Shown here in pieces: positions 23,981 to 36,740 of a stretch of DNA of 64,000 nucleotides. The position numbers and the translations under genes were made by a program. The notes below the pieces were generated by a model. It searched no databases, was not told the origin of the DNA, and saw nothing but the letters and a program-made list of their open reading frames with translations. Origin of the DNA: Pseudocercospora fijiensis CIRAD86 (Eukaryota; Ascomycota; Dothideomycetes; Mycosphaerellales; Mycosphaerellaceae); contig NW_006921536.1 in assembly GCF_000340215.1 (NCBI RefSeq), positions 3,909,664-3,973,663 on the forward strand, read 5' to 3'. Position 1 is the first letter of the stretch, and each line of letters starts with the position of its first letter.

Positions 23981-24948
23981 TAGACCCCGTAGTAGTTCGG
24001 GTTAGTTTAGTTTGGTTTGCTAAGCCGAAGATCTAGTTTAGTTTAGGTTAGTTTGCTAAGCAACTATAGGAGTAGCAGGTTCGAACTATAGAATTTATCG
24101 GTTTCTAAGAAGTATAGGAATATATACGTAACTCGAAGCAAGCCCTTTATAAGATACGAGAGTATAGCCGGCAGCGTAGCCGGCATTTTTTAGCTATAGG
24201 AAGGTACTTATATTACCCTAAATCTATAGACAATTAGCTAAGGGCACTAACTAATTAAAAGCATATATATACAAGCTATTATAGTATAGTTTAGAAACTG
24301 TACTTATTAGATATAAATTTCATCCTTTCGCTCGCTATTCGATTCCCTAACTGCTTAGTAGAATATCCTTATCTAGATCTAGGTAGAACTTATAGATTTC
24401 CTTCGAAGCCCTCCTTAAGAAGTTCTAATACTTTCCTACTAAACTATTCTCTAATATTAAGTACTAGGATATCTCCTCCCTCGGTATTAGTATAGTATAT
24501 AAAAAAGCTATAAAGCAGCTCTATACTACGTTCTACTAGTTACTCGCTATACTAAGGCCGAATACTAGTTTATTCTTTAGAACTCTTAGTTATTTAGCAG
24601 ATATAAAGGGTAGGGTAGGTATTAACTTCGTATTATATAAGGAGGTAGAGGCTACTATAGAGGAGTCCTTTAATCTATAGAAGATAGTAAAAGATATAGG
24701 GGCAGCTATAGGTCTAGGTACCTACTTGAATTTCTAGTAGGTAGAGTATAAGGATATTTAGAGGGAGTATTAGGTAGAGTTACGAAGGTAGGTATATAAT
24801 ATAGTCTAGAAAATAGGGATAATTCCTATTAATATTAGTATTAGGTTCTTTAACCTTCCTCCTTTTTCCGTATTTTCTTTTTATAAAAATCTAAACTAAT
24901 ACAAATTAACTAGGATGTCGATCTTCTTTTAGTTCTTTACAAGACCCG

Positions 24949-25583
24949 GTAGCGTAGCCGGTAGCGTAGCCGGCATTTTTACTCCTTAGTACTAACGGGA
25001 TTTTCGAAGACTTCTATTCTATACGGCTAATAAAGTATACTATACTATATATATATACTTAGAGAGTATTTAGAGCGCGGTATATAGCGCCGTATAATAG
25101 CGGTATATTTCGTATATAGAAACGCTTATAGATAATACTAAGAATATCCTTCCTACTAGAATATCTATCCTACCTACTACTATCTCGAATATAGATATTC
25201 TAGCCTTTAAGAATCTAATCGAGGGCTTTGAAATCCTTATCTATAATAGTAATACGCTTCGCGTAGATAGCTATAAGGTTAACCGCTAAAATAGTATTAG
25301 TATAGCTCGAAAAGAGGTAGAAAAGAAACATATATTCGAAGATACGAACAAGGTAGGCTTCTAAAGCCTCTTAAAGAGCATCTATTATAGAGGCTTAGAA
25401 GCGAAGGTCCCGTAGAATATACTAGGCCATTTCGCGAATAAGTCCTTAGAAAGGAGCTTTACGGATTAGGAGTTTAGTATCCTTCTAATATAGCCGAATC
25501 TAACGAAGGGCTACGGCTAAAGAAGGATTAGTAACAAAATAGTAAGAATGCCGGCTACGCTACCGGCTACGCTACCGGCTATA
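24949..25583. repeat. Inverted pair of GCCGGTAGCGTA repeats
   Basis: Left arm 24949-24979 (two GCCGGTAGCGTA-type units, then CCGGCATTTTT). Right arm 25551-25583 is its inverted match. A further single unit in the left-arm orientation lies at 24171-24192. In the plus-strand frame the right arm would encode PATLPATLPA, so it may be coding repeat rather than an element end. Confidence 0.6.
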
Positions 25584-26090
25584 GATAGGACTTACTTCCT
25601 AGGCGCTATCGACGCTTTGTACGATTATTGCTACTAGTAGTAGAAGCGCAAGTCGTCGTCTTACTCGGAGCCTTGCCCGCGACGCTCTTTCTAGTACTAG
25701 AGCTAGCGGTAGTAGTAGTAGCCTTCTTACGTTAATATACTATACTCGTTCTACTTTTTCCGGTCTTATTATAATCCGTAGAAGTAGCAAGTCCCTTCTT
25801 ACGAGTCGTCGTAACTTAGTTAAGTAGACTCGGTATTATAAAAGTCGTCGAATTAATAAAAAGAGTGCGTTACGAAGGTATACGAAGGCGCGCGCGGAGC
25901 GAGGGTATTACGGAGGTAGTAGATATAGAGTATAGAGGTATAGGTATTAATACGAAGGTTAAATATAGCGAGAGAGGTAGTATCGCGGTATCGCTAGGTA
26001 ATAGAGTAAGCGTCGCGCAAGCCTATATTATAGTAACGTTAGAGCAAGGAAAGAAGGACGCCCCGGTAACGGCAACTACGCCCTAGTAAC
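25080..26090 (+). pseudogene. Unknown gene inside the 2.33-kb TIR element
   Basis: A frame from about 25080 to 25860 is readable with only Gln-type stops and encodes segments such as ISILPTTISNIDILAFKNLI and FTDQEFSILLIQPNLT. A Gln/Ser-rich region follows (QSQRQQQQPSY near 25690-25720). In another frame an uninterrupted 73-codon ORF (25865-26086) is probably chance or a frameshifted continuation. I know no family with these features. It could be a gag-like or accessory protein of the element. Confidence 0.35.
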
Positions 26091-26311
26091 GGTAATAGAG
26101 CGTAGTAAATGTAACCTAGTTACTATTATAGCCGGCAATCGTAGCCGGTAGTCGAATAAGAGTATCCTTATAGTAAAACTAATATAGTCTCTAGTTTAAA
26201 CTAGGAATCTATATAGTTTAAAAAAACCTAACCGGAACTAGGGAGCTAGTTCGCCGCTAAGAAACCAAACTATATACGTTTAGTAGTTTAGAAACCGAAC
26301 TACTACGGGGT

Positions 26312-26589
26312 CTATCTATTTCTATACTACGTTAGATTTAAAGGATATATACTATCGCATCCGTCTCCGTAAAGGTAATAAATAGAAGACTGTATTATAT
26401 ACCTATTATAGCTATTTTAAACACTTAGTAATGCCTTTTAGGCTAGCTAATACCCCTACGATATTCTAATCCTATATTAATAGGGCTTTATATAGCCTAC
26501 TAGACTCCCTATATATCGTCTATCTTAATAATGTACTAATCTACACTTATTTACCTAATATTGCGGACTATTAGGCTACTATTAGAAAG
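26312..26589 (+). pseudogene. Ty3/gypsy reverse transcriptase fragment
   Basis: The fragment starts within the RT finger/palm and encodes FYTTLDLKDIYYRIRLRKGN, then VMPFRLANTPTIF and YIVYLNNVLIYTYLPN (family Y-L-D-D; first Asp now Asn). It is the same family as the pol at 33372-36740, from which it differs by transitions. It ends at the LTR start at 26590. Confidence 0.8.
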
Positions 26590-26776
26590 TGTAAAGGGCT
26601 GCGCCCTAGGTAGAAAGCGCTAGCCTTAGGCATTCGGCCTACGCGACTCTAACCTACTACTTAGCGCTTAGCGTACTATATAAAACTATTCGGATTTACG
26701 TAGATAGACTTAGCTCTTTATCGAACCTATTAAGTCTTATATCTAGCATCTACGTACGCGTTACTTACCTATAATA
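26590..26776 (+). repeat. 5' LTR
   Basis: 187 bp, from TGTAAAGGG to CTATAATA. It differs from the 3' LTR by about 13 positions by my count, all transitions, with no indels. Confidence 0.85.
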
Positions 26777-27009
26777 TTAGGTTCGATCCTTATTATAGGA
26801 AACGCTAAGGTTTATTAGAAACCCGAGTAAGATAGCTAGGGGAACGCTACCCCTACTACGCCTAAGATAACTAGGGACGAGATTTATCGTACCTTTAAGA
26901 GTCTCTATACTAGGCAATAAACGATAGAAGCCTAGCTATAAGCTACGCGCTCCGCGCTCTAATACGCGGAAGTATCTCGCTAGACTAGGCCTACCGAAGC
27001 TAGTATAAT

Positions 27010-27990
27010 ACGGGACTAGTCTACGAACGAGATCCTAAAAGGACTCCTAGAAACCCTCTTAGCTACCGGCTAAAACGTAACGGCGTTACGCGAATAGAAG
27101 CTACTATTATAGGACGGGAAGGCTAAGTCGTTCTAGGACTACCTACTACGACTAAGGAGTTCGTACCGAGTTCGTTCTAAGCTAAAACCGAAGCTCTCTA
27201 AAGATTACTACTAGGATACTATTTACGATACCCTACCGGTAAAGGAACGCGCTAGGATACGCTACTTCTAGGAAAAAGGAAGCCTTATAAAAGGAAAGGA
27301 TTCCGAAGCTTTCTTCTAGTAACTCGAAGACGTCTTCGCGGATAGTAATAAAGCTATAAAGGCGCTTAAGTAACTCTAAGCCCTAAGGTACTCTTAGGGA
27401 CAACCTTAGTACGACTACTAGCTAGGATTCGACGGCCTCCTACTAAGCGTAGGCGGAGACTATTAGACCGACGATACGAAAATTAGGTATTTAAAGAATA
27501 CCTTCTCGAACGTAGCTAAGACCTATACCGCCGCTATACTAAAGATTAAGGATTACTACCTCTATATAGAGGAAGTCGAGCGGATTATAACGAACCTCGA
27601 GACGACGGACTAGTTTAAATAGGCTACGAAACGCTAGTAAGAAAGGAAGAAAGAAGCCGCGAGCCCTACGGTCGTTATCCTACCCTATACGGCTCCTACG
27701 GCGAACCCGAAGGTCGACTCTAACGGAGATATAGTTATAAACCCCGCTTAAACGAACGCTTTCCGTAGAAAGAACCGCGGAGGCTAATAAGGAATAGTAG
27801 GGAAGCCTAGAGCTAAATAGGTCGACTCTATAGAGAGAGAGAAACGTAAGGAGAAAAGGCTCTACTTCCGCTATAAAGCGATTAGATACTATATTCGTAA
27901 CTACCTATACGTACCGCCGGTTTAGCCTACTAAGATTAGTATCGCCTTCGTATAACCTATTCTAGAAGATATAGAAGAATAGACGGACTT
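27010..27990 (+). pseudogene. Gag-like capsid protein (retrotransposon gag)
   Basis: The frame is readable for about 320 codons with Gln/Trp-type stops. It contains GLLETLLATGQNVTALREQK, FFQQLEDVFADSNKAIKAL near 27310-27370 and KDYYLYIEEVERIITNLE near 27550-27605, in the order of retrotransposon gag domains. A degraded CCHC knuckle follows near 27860-27900: LYFRYKAIRYYIRNYLY, where Tyr stands at former Cys/His positions. The Tyr pattern is what TG-to-TA and CA-to-TA changes produce. Confidence 0.75.
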
Positions 27991-28089
27991 AAGTAGTTCC
28001 GACTTAGGAAAAGAGTAACTCTCGCTTATAGTTAGGAGTTAGGAGTAGATAGGATATAGATAAAGAAATAGGGAGGAGTTAAAAAGGAT

Positions 28090-31000
28090 ATAAATAGGAA
28101 CCTTATATATACCGATATAGTCCTCGAAAATAACGTCGGAACTTCTACTCTTATCGACGAAGGATACTAGTACTACGCTATAATTAATACGGGCCTAGCT
28201 AAAGGCCTCGGGCTTAGCTATATTAGCCGTAAGTTCCGAGAAGTAAAAGGAGCGTCGTCTACGATATAAGACGCGAAAATTGTTAGGGTCGTCGCCTTCT
28301 AGATAGAAATTAATAGGTTCTAATAGATAGTATACGCTTACGTCGTACCGGGATTAGCTTTCCCTCTTATCCTAGGGAACTTATAGAAGGTATATAATAA
28401 GGTTAGGACCGCGCCTAAGAAACGATAGTACTACTACGGGAGGGCTCGGTATTAGATTAAAGAAGGGCGCTATTACCGAGAGGTCGATACGAACGGGAAT
28501 ATCGCTATAATTAATGCCGTAAGAAGCCTACTTACCGCGACAATTGCCGAGGATATTAAAAAGGCCCTAAAAACGAAGGAATACCTAACGATCGAGAAGC
28601 TAAAGAAGAAATTGCCTCCGGAGGTTCGCGATATAGCCGCGCTATTTTATTAAAGGGAAGCCGATAAGTTAGCGCCCTATCGTCCTAGTATCGACTATAT
28701 AATAGAACTCTAGGAGAAACTAGACGGATCCTAGCCTTAACTCCCTTAGGGCCTGCTCTATAGTATATCGAAATAAGAACTCTTAGTCTTACGGAAGTCG
28801 CTAGACGAGCTCTTAAAGAAGGGGTTTATAAGACCTACGAACTCTAAAGCGGCGGCGCTCGTACTATTCGTTAAGAAGCCTAGGGGAGGACTACGGTTCT
28901 ACTACGACTATAGGGCGCTTAACGCCCTTATAAAGCAAGACCGATACCCCCTCCTACTAATCCCGGATACTATAAGGAACCTAACGGAGGCCCGATAGTT
29001 AACTAAGGTTAACGTAGTCTTAGCCTTTTATAAGATAAGAATAGCAAAAGGATACGAGTATAAAACGGCCTTCCGTACTAGGCTAGGCTCGTTCGAGTAG
29101 CTAGTATACCCGTTCGGTTTGTCCGGAGCCCCGGCTACGTTTTAACGGTATATTAACACTCTCCTACGGAAGTATCTAGACGATTTCGTATTAGTATATA
29201 TAGACGACGTAGTTATCTACTTAAGCGGGACGAGGGAAGACTATTTCCGTAAGGTAAGGGCCGTTCTTAAGAAGCTTTAGGACGGAGGCCTTTACCTTAA
29301 TATTAAAAAGAGCGAATTCGCCTAGAAAAAGATTAAGTACCTAGGATTTATCGTCTACGCCGACGGAGGGGGAGTATTAGCAGATCCCGAAAAGGTAGAA
29401 GCTATATAGAAATAGGTAGTACCTAAGACCTAGAAGGAAGTTCGTCGTTTCTTAGGATTTACGAACTATTACTATATATTCGTACCGAACTATTCTAAGA
29501 TTTCCGCACTATTAACTGCGCTAACTAGTAAGGGAACTCCGTTCTCCTAGGGGGAAGAGTAGGACAAAGCGTTCGAGACGCTAAAGGACAAATTCTACCG
29601 CGCCCCGGTACTTGCCTAGTAGGACCTGTCCCTTCCTACCTTCCTTAAAACGGACTATAGTAGGTTCGCGATTAGGGGCGCCCTTATCTAAGAAAAGAAG
29701 GGGATCCGTCGACCGGTAGTCTTCTTTTCGAAGAAACTAAATAAGGCGGAGATTAACTACGATATCTACGATAAAGAAATACTCGCGGTCGTATCTAGTA
29801 TTAAGTTTTAGGACTCCGAGCTAAAATTATATAGCCCCTTTACGATTTAGACGGACTATAAGAACCTAGAATACTTTATAGTTAAGCGCTAGCTGTCCGA
29901 GAGACAGATCCGATAGTAGGAAGAGCTAGTAAAGTACTAGTTTACCTTAGTCTACCGGCCGGGAATCGAGGCTATCCTACCGGATATCTTATCGAGGAGA
30001 GAATAAGATACGTTAGGCTAAGACGATAAGCTTTCGAGGTTCTAGAGATTTCTAGATCCGGACCTCTCTCTAAACTAGCCGGAAACCGTCTAAATCTCTA
30101 GTACTACGATCCGTAGCTTCCTATATACTACTAAGGCGGGCCCGTTGTCTTTACTTACGAACGAGACGGAACCCGCGTAAGCCCCGCCGGAAAGCGCTAA
30201 ACTATTCTAGGACCTAGAGATAAACGAAATATAGAAAGGCATTATCGAGAAGGATACAGTATACTAGACGGTATTACGGAAAGTCCGTAAGGGATATAGG
30301 ATATTATAACTAGAAATTAAAGCGAAAATTTAAATCGGGGATTATACGATAGACTCTAAGGGGTTCCTACGCTATCGCGGCAAACTCTAGGTACTAGGAG
30401 CCCTAGCTACGACAGAGGCCGAATATAAAGATATAGGAGCCGAAGAACTATAATAGGATATACTACGTACGAAGATTATCTAATCGATTTACGACTTACC
30501 GCTCTACGGTTACCCTAGCCGGGATTCTACCGCTTCTATACTAGGTCGCGAATTCTACTAGCCGCTATAGTCGAAGCAGGTACGACAATTCCTACGGAAT
30601 TGTAACTATTATAGACGTAATAAAGTATAGAGGGAGTATAAATACGGCCTTCTAAAGCTACTACTAGTGCCCGACCGTTTCTTCTAGGAAATCTCGATAG
30701 ACTTTATAACTAACCTACGTAGTTTTGTTTCTAAAATACTAGGTTAGGCATTACGGACTGCCTCGTACTATTACTAGCGATAGAGGTACAAATTAGATAA
30801 GCACCTTCTAGAGGGAAATATATCGACTACTTAGCGTAAAATAGAGGTTAAGCTCTACTTACTATCTATAAACCGACGGAGGCCCGGAGCGCGTAAACTA
30901 AGATATTTAAGCGTACCTACGGAACTATATTAACTAAATATAGTCCGACTAGAACTAATAGCTTCCTATAGCGGAACTCGCGTTTAACGGGAGATACTAA

Positions 31001-31480
31001 GCGGGATTAGGAATAAGCTCTTTCTTCGCGACCTACGGCTACGAATCTACCTCTCCCGTTCCGCTAGAAGAGGACCTAGTTATCGATAGGCGGCTAACCG
31101 TAGCGAAACGAGCGGAGGAATTCGTAGACAAGATTAAGAAGATCTTAAACCTATACTAAGTATAAATAGCGGAGATAGTATAGAAACAAAAGGAAAGCGC
31201 GAATAAGACTAGGACGCTAGCGCCGGTATACTATATCGGAGACAAGGTCTAGCTCGACCTAAAGAATTACTAGACGGATAGACTAAAGAAGAGCCTCGAC
31301 TCGAGATACGCTAAGTATACGGTCGAAGAGGTATTATCGCCTATCTTAGTATAACTCTCGGAGATACCTAGTAATATTTACCCGGTATTCTATACCGACC
31401 TTCTAAGACTTGCGAGTAGAGACCCCCTACTAGGGTAGGTAATCGACGACGAATAGCCGGACCCTATTTTATTCGAGATA
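28090..31480 (+). pseudogene. Pol: protease, reverse transcriptase, RNase H, integrase
   Basis: Protease: YYAIINTGLAKGLGL near 28170-28210 (family D-T-G; Asp now Asn). [22 protein letters not shown] near 28900-28950, [10 protein letters not shown] near 29070-29095, and the catalytic LVYIDDVVIYL near 29190-29225 with both Asp intact. RNase H: VVFFSKKLNKAEINYDIYDK near 29720-29775. A zinc-finger/integrase region follows (FFQEISIDFITNLRSF near 30680-30725), but it looks internally shortened: the block between the first and later catalytic residues is very short. From 30750 on, frames change. RIP stops occur throughout. Confidence 0.8.
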
Positions 31481-32645
31481 TATAAAGAATAGTAGGTCGA
31501 AGAAATCTTATATACTCGGAAAAGGAAGCGGAGCTAGGGACGAGAAGCGCTCGTAAAATAGAGCGGGTACTATAAACCTACGTAGGAATCCCTAAACTAT
31601 ATCGTAGATACCTTAGCACTTAACGACTTCGAAGCGAGATACGGATAAATCGAGGAGAACGACGGACCTTTAGGGGACTAGGAGAAGAAAGAGAAACGGA
31701 GGAAATAACGCGGTAGCCTAGAGTTTTTCCGTAGAGTAACGGTAGTTAATCTATAGACTTTAGGGATTTTTACTAACTTTAGGAGTTTCTTTACTAACTT
31801 AGGGGCTTTTGTTTACGATATATTTAGGGTTTACTAGAAATACTAGAGAATATAATTTAAGATAGAAAAAATTTCATTTAGGTATTTATAAGTAAGTATC
31901 GGGTCTCCGCCCGAAATTAAGAGGTCCCCTTAGGACTAGAAAAAAAAGGATATAATATTACCTCCGAAACTACCTAGAGCCTACTAGAAAACCTACGGAA
32001 ACCCTTATTAACCTAGCTAATCCGGCGGACCGATACGATTAGTACCGAGACAGAGAGTAGTAGGAACACTCCTAAGAAAAAGAAGATTAGCGAGAGAAAA
32101 TCTAAGGATAGAGGTAAACTTACGTCTAAGTTTATTGTACTACGATATTAGTAACGGTGTTCGTTACCTCCGAGGCGATAGCGCTAAAGGAAATAGTTAG
32201 CGGGGGTTTTGTCGCGGGAAACGGGAAATTCTACTTAGATAGCAATCCCTACGGCTAGAGAGACTTAAGAGCTTTCTATACCTTAAGAACCTTAAGAAGC
32301 TCGGAGTGCTTCTCGGCGATATTACCGCGGGTCGCGCGGGTATAGCTAGCGTAGGCTACGTAGGCTATTTAAGGACTAAATAGTTAGCGAGGGTTTTAGT
32401 ACGGGAATCGCGAAAACTTATAGTAGAGCGTAAGCGATTCTCTTACGAGCGTAATTAGCGTAGGCCCTCGAGCTAGCGGGCTAAAAAGAAGTTAGCGGAC
32501 CCTACGATAAATAGGGCGGGAACCTTATAGATTAATCGACGTAGTCCTCGCTAGAGTTATAGCAACCAATATAGTAGATTCGACGGGCTATCTAGGATAA
32601 GTTAATTTTGCGAAGGAAATCGCGGGATATAGAGAGGGACTTGCT

Positions 32646-32789
<144 letters not shown>

Positions 32790-33184
32790 ATAGGGGGTAT
32801 ATATAAAGAAAAGAGGAAGAAGAAGAAGAAGAGGGAAATATTAATACTCCTAGAAGGCGACGCCGAAGTAAAGGTCGCGAAAGTAAGGGAAAACGCGATT
32901 ATAAGTAAAGCGTTTAAAAGCGTAGTTACGACGCGTTCTAGAAGGCGGTAAGCAGGTAAAAGAGCGCGGTTTAGCAGTCGCGAAGAAAGTTATAGTCGTT
33001 AAAGCCCTAGGTACGGCAACCCCGACCGGAAAGTAGCGGAAATCCCGATCGCAAAGGAGGAAACTACGAGCGCGTTACTCTAAAGAAGCTTAGATAGGTA
33101 CAGATCTAACGGATAAAGTAATAGCGATAGAAACTACAGAGGGCTTTCTATTCCCGCTAAGGAAGGGGAGGAGGACGGAGATAA

Positions 33185-33371
33185 TATAAAGGGCTATACC
33201 CTAGGTAGAAAGCGCTAGCCTTAGGCATTCGGCCTACGCGACTCTAACCTACTACTTAGCGCTTAGCGCACCGTACAAAACCATTCGGATTCACGTAGAT
33301 AGACTTAGCTCTTTATCGAACCTATTAAGTCTTATATCTAGTATCTACGTACGCGTTGCTTACCTATAACA
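33185..33371 (+). repeat. 3' LTR
   Basis: 187 bp, from TATAAAGGG to CTATAACA. It keeps several CA/TG sites lost in the 5' LTR, and the reverse at its own start (TG now TA). Confidence 0.85.
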
Positions 33372-36300
33372 CCTAGTATCGACATTGCCTATATTTAAAG
33401 AGACGGATTATAAGATTAATATTATAGAGGGCAAAGAGGTTCCTTTTAGACATCTCTATAACCTTAGTAAGCATAAGCTTGCTATGTTACGTAAGTACCT
33501 AGAGGAAAACCTAGCTAATAGTCGTATTCGGTATAGTAATAGCCCTGCTACTGCACCTATCCTATTCGTACTAAAGAAGGATAGTAGCCTACGCCTATAT
33601 ATCGATTATCGTAGGCTTAATACTATTACTATTAAAGATCGTTACCCGCTTCCGCTTGTTAATAAGACTCTCGACCGCCTTTCTAGGGCCTACTTCTATA
33701 CTATATTAGACATTAAAGACGCCTATTACTGCATCTATATTCGTAAGGGCGATAAATAGAAGACAGCCTTCTATACTCGCTATAGCTATTTCGAGTACTT
33801 AGTTATACTATTCGGCCTAGCTAATGCCCCTACTATATTCTAATCCTATATTAATCGGGCCCTATCGGGCCTACTAGACTATCTATATATAGTTTACCTA
33901 GATAACATCCTAGTCTATACTTATTTACCTAATATTATAGAATATTAGGCCCCTATACGTAAGGTGCTCGACCGCCTACGGGCCTATAGCCTATATTGCA
34001 AGCCTTCTAAATGTACCTTTACTACTAAGGAGGTAGCCTTCCTTAGCTTCCTCGTATTAACTAAGGGTATTAAGGCTAATCCTACTCGGATTAAGACTAT
34101 TACTAAGTAGCTAACGCCTACTAGTATTAAGGAGCTTCAATTATTCCTAGGTTTTGCTAACTTCTACCGTCGATTTATTAAAGGTTATTTACGGTACGTA
34201 ATAGTACTAACTAAGCTTAATAAAACCAAGGCTAACCTATCTAGAGAGTTTAAATAGACTAACAAAGCACAAGCCGCTTTTAACGGTTTAAAGCAACGCT
34301 TTACTAAAGTCCCCTTATTATACTATTTCGTACTAAGCAAACTAATCCGCATTAAGACTAACGCTTCCTAGTTTGCTATCTCGGCTATTATATCTTAGCA
34401 GTCGGACAAAGACTATTATTAGTACCCGATTGCCTTCTTCTTAAGGAAGATAATTAATGCTAAGCGCCGCTACGAGACCTATAAACAAGAATTACTAGCT
34501 ATTATCGAGGCCTTTAAGTACTAGCGCTACTATCTCGATAGTGCTTAGTATACTATTTAGGTCTATATAGACTATAATAACCTCCGTAGAATTACGAAGG
34601 TTACTAGGGTTATAGGTCGATAGGCTAGATAGGCCGTCTACCTCGCTAGGTTCGATTTTAATATTCTATATCAGCTAGGCGTAAGTAACCCTACTAATAG
34701 TCTATCGAGGCGGTCTAATTACGATAGCGAAACCTAATCTATTAATTTATTGTTTCTAACCCTATAGCACAAGATTGCTATAGACCTTATAGTAAAGTAA
34801 GTATAGGATAAGCGGCTTACCGGACTCCGCGATAGCTTAAAGCATATTAATGCTCTTACTATATTAATAGTACGTATTAAGGACATAGACAAAAAGAGTT
34901 ATAATAACTCCCTAGTCGACATCGCTATATATAGTAACAGCAATAGCACTACTATAGTTAATCCGGCTACTAGTACTATTAGATATATATAATACGTACC
35001 TCGTTCGATAGCGAGAGTGCTATTAAATAACCTTGCAAATAGGGATAGTTAATCGTTTATGGATAAGCTATTATATGCTTAGTAGAGGGACGCCTTTGCT
35101 ATCGAACGTATTAATAAGCTTATAAGTAGGCGAAAGACTCGATCTAGTAAGAGTAATAATTAGTCGATCGACGATAAGGGTTACTTAAAGTTTAAAGGCA
35201 GATACTATATCCCCGCTAAACAATCGATTAGATAACAGCTTTTAAAGAGGCACTATAATAGTAAGTTCGCTAGTTACTATAGTATAGAGAGGTCGCACGA
35301 GCTACTATCGCGTATATACTACTAGCTAAATAGTAAGCGGTATATAAAAGAATATATACAGACCTATATAGTATACTAGCGAGTTAAAGCACTAAAGCAC
35401 TTACTATTCGGCGAGTTGTCTTTACTTCCTATTCTAACGAAACTATTTAGAGAACTTATAATAGACTTTATTATAGGCCTTCCGCCTACTAAGCGTAGGG
35501 GTAGTAAAGACATCTTTAACGCTATCCTAGTCGTCGTAGATCGATTTACTAAGGGGGCTCGTTATATTCCTGCTCGAAAGGACTAGACAGCTATTAACCT
35601 AGCTAAAGCGCTATAGAACAATATCTTCTATAGCTATTTAGGGACCCCTAAAGGGATAGTCTCCGACTAAGGGCTAATATTTATATCTTATTATTAGAGT
35701 GAGATATACCTATAGCTAAGGCTAAAGCATCGGCTATCTATAGCCTTCTATCTATAAACAGACGGCTAGACCGAGAGGCAAAATACTACTCTATAGCAAT
35801 ACCTACGTACCTATATTAATAAGAACCCTAACGACTAGGTTAACCTCCTATAACTAGCTAAATTCGTATATAATAACAGTGCCTACTTATTAACTAAGGT
35901 CTTACTATATATAGCTATAATAGGCTAGAACGCTACTATGCTATAAGACCCCCTATCGCTCGGGGCCGAGCGTAAGGAAAGGGAAGCGTATTAAGTACTA
36001 ACCCCTAAGATACTAGTAGCTATTAAGAGGGTTTAAAAGATGCGAGAAATTCACGCTAAGATAGCTAACAAACTAGTAAAGGCCTAGGCCTATTAGAAGG
36101 CCTACTATAACAAACACTACCTTCTAATAACCTTCTAGAAGGGCGACATAGTTATACTTAGTACGAGGAACCTACGTATCCGTAAACACCCCTCGCCTAA
36201 TAGTAAAACAAGGCCTAAACTCGTACTAATATATATTAGCCCCTTCCGTATCCGAGAACCTAGAGGTACCTAGGCCTATTAGTTATAGCTTCTACCTTAT

Positions 36301-36740
36301 TATACTATCTACGACACCTTCTATATATCCCTTCTTAAGCCGTACTACCTACGCGAAGGGGACGAAGTACCTACTAAGTCCGAGGATATACTAGCCGATA
36401 GTAAAGAGCTATAGTCTATAGAACGTATCCTAAAGTATCGAACTAGATAAGGCAAGAAGGAGTACCTCCTAAGATAGTAAGGCTATTTACCTAAATAGGA
36501 CTCGTAGGAGGCTAAAGACTCGTTTAAGGATATAACCGAGTTGTTAGATAAGTATTAGACTAGTATAAAGAACAAGAAGAAGGCTAAGGGCCTATAATAT
36601 CGCTAGAGGAGAACTAGGATTAATACTATCCCTAGGGTACTATTAGCTAACTAATTAGAGGCCGGCAAACTAGGACAATAAGACTATACTAGGCGCGCTA
36701 TAACGCGTTAACTAATCGCCTACTCTTTTAAAGATCCTAC
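33372..36740 (+). pseudogene. Chromovirus (Ty3/gypsy) pol with C-terminal chromodomain, 5'-truncated
   Basis: The segment starts just upstream of the RT; an uninterrupted 124-codon stretch (33385-33759) contains LRLYIDYRRLNTITIKDRYP. Then IVYLDNILVYTYLPN near 33890-33930 (second Asp now Asn). RNase H: SQFAISAIISQQ and YKQELLAIIEAFKY (near 34365-34520). Integrase: LIIDFIIGLPPTKRRGSK near 35455-35510, GTPKGIVSDQGLIFIS near 35640-35690 and TDGQTERQNTTLQQYLR near 35760-35810. The three catalytic acids look present. A C-terminal chromodomain near 36390-36540 reads IERILKYRTRQGKKEYLL then GYLPKQDS, with Trp positions now stops. Chromodomains steer integration toward heterochromatin. No LTR was found on its 3' side. 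Confidence 0.85.

Larger units (their letters stand above)
23981..26311. mobile_element. 2.33-kb TIR element, TAGACCCCGTAG family, unknown gene content
   Basis: The left end TAGACCCCGTAGTAGTTCGG and the inverted right end (ending GGGGTCTA at 26311) define the element. The same ends occur in the 389-bp element at 20363-20751 and, inverted, at 57383. No matching target duplication is visible: both flanks are Ty3/gypsy pieces of different origin. Internal features are repeats built on GCCGGTAGCGTA and a long plus-strand frame (25080-26090). The ends begin T-A-G (perhaps C-A-G before RIP), which would suit hAT elements, but no hAT transposase was recognised. Confidence 0.55.
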
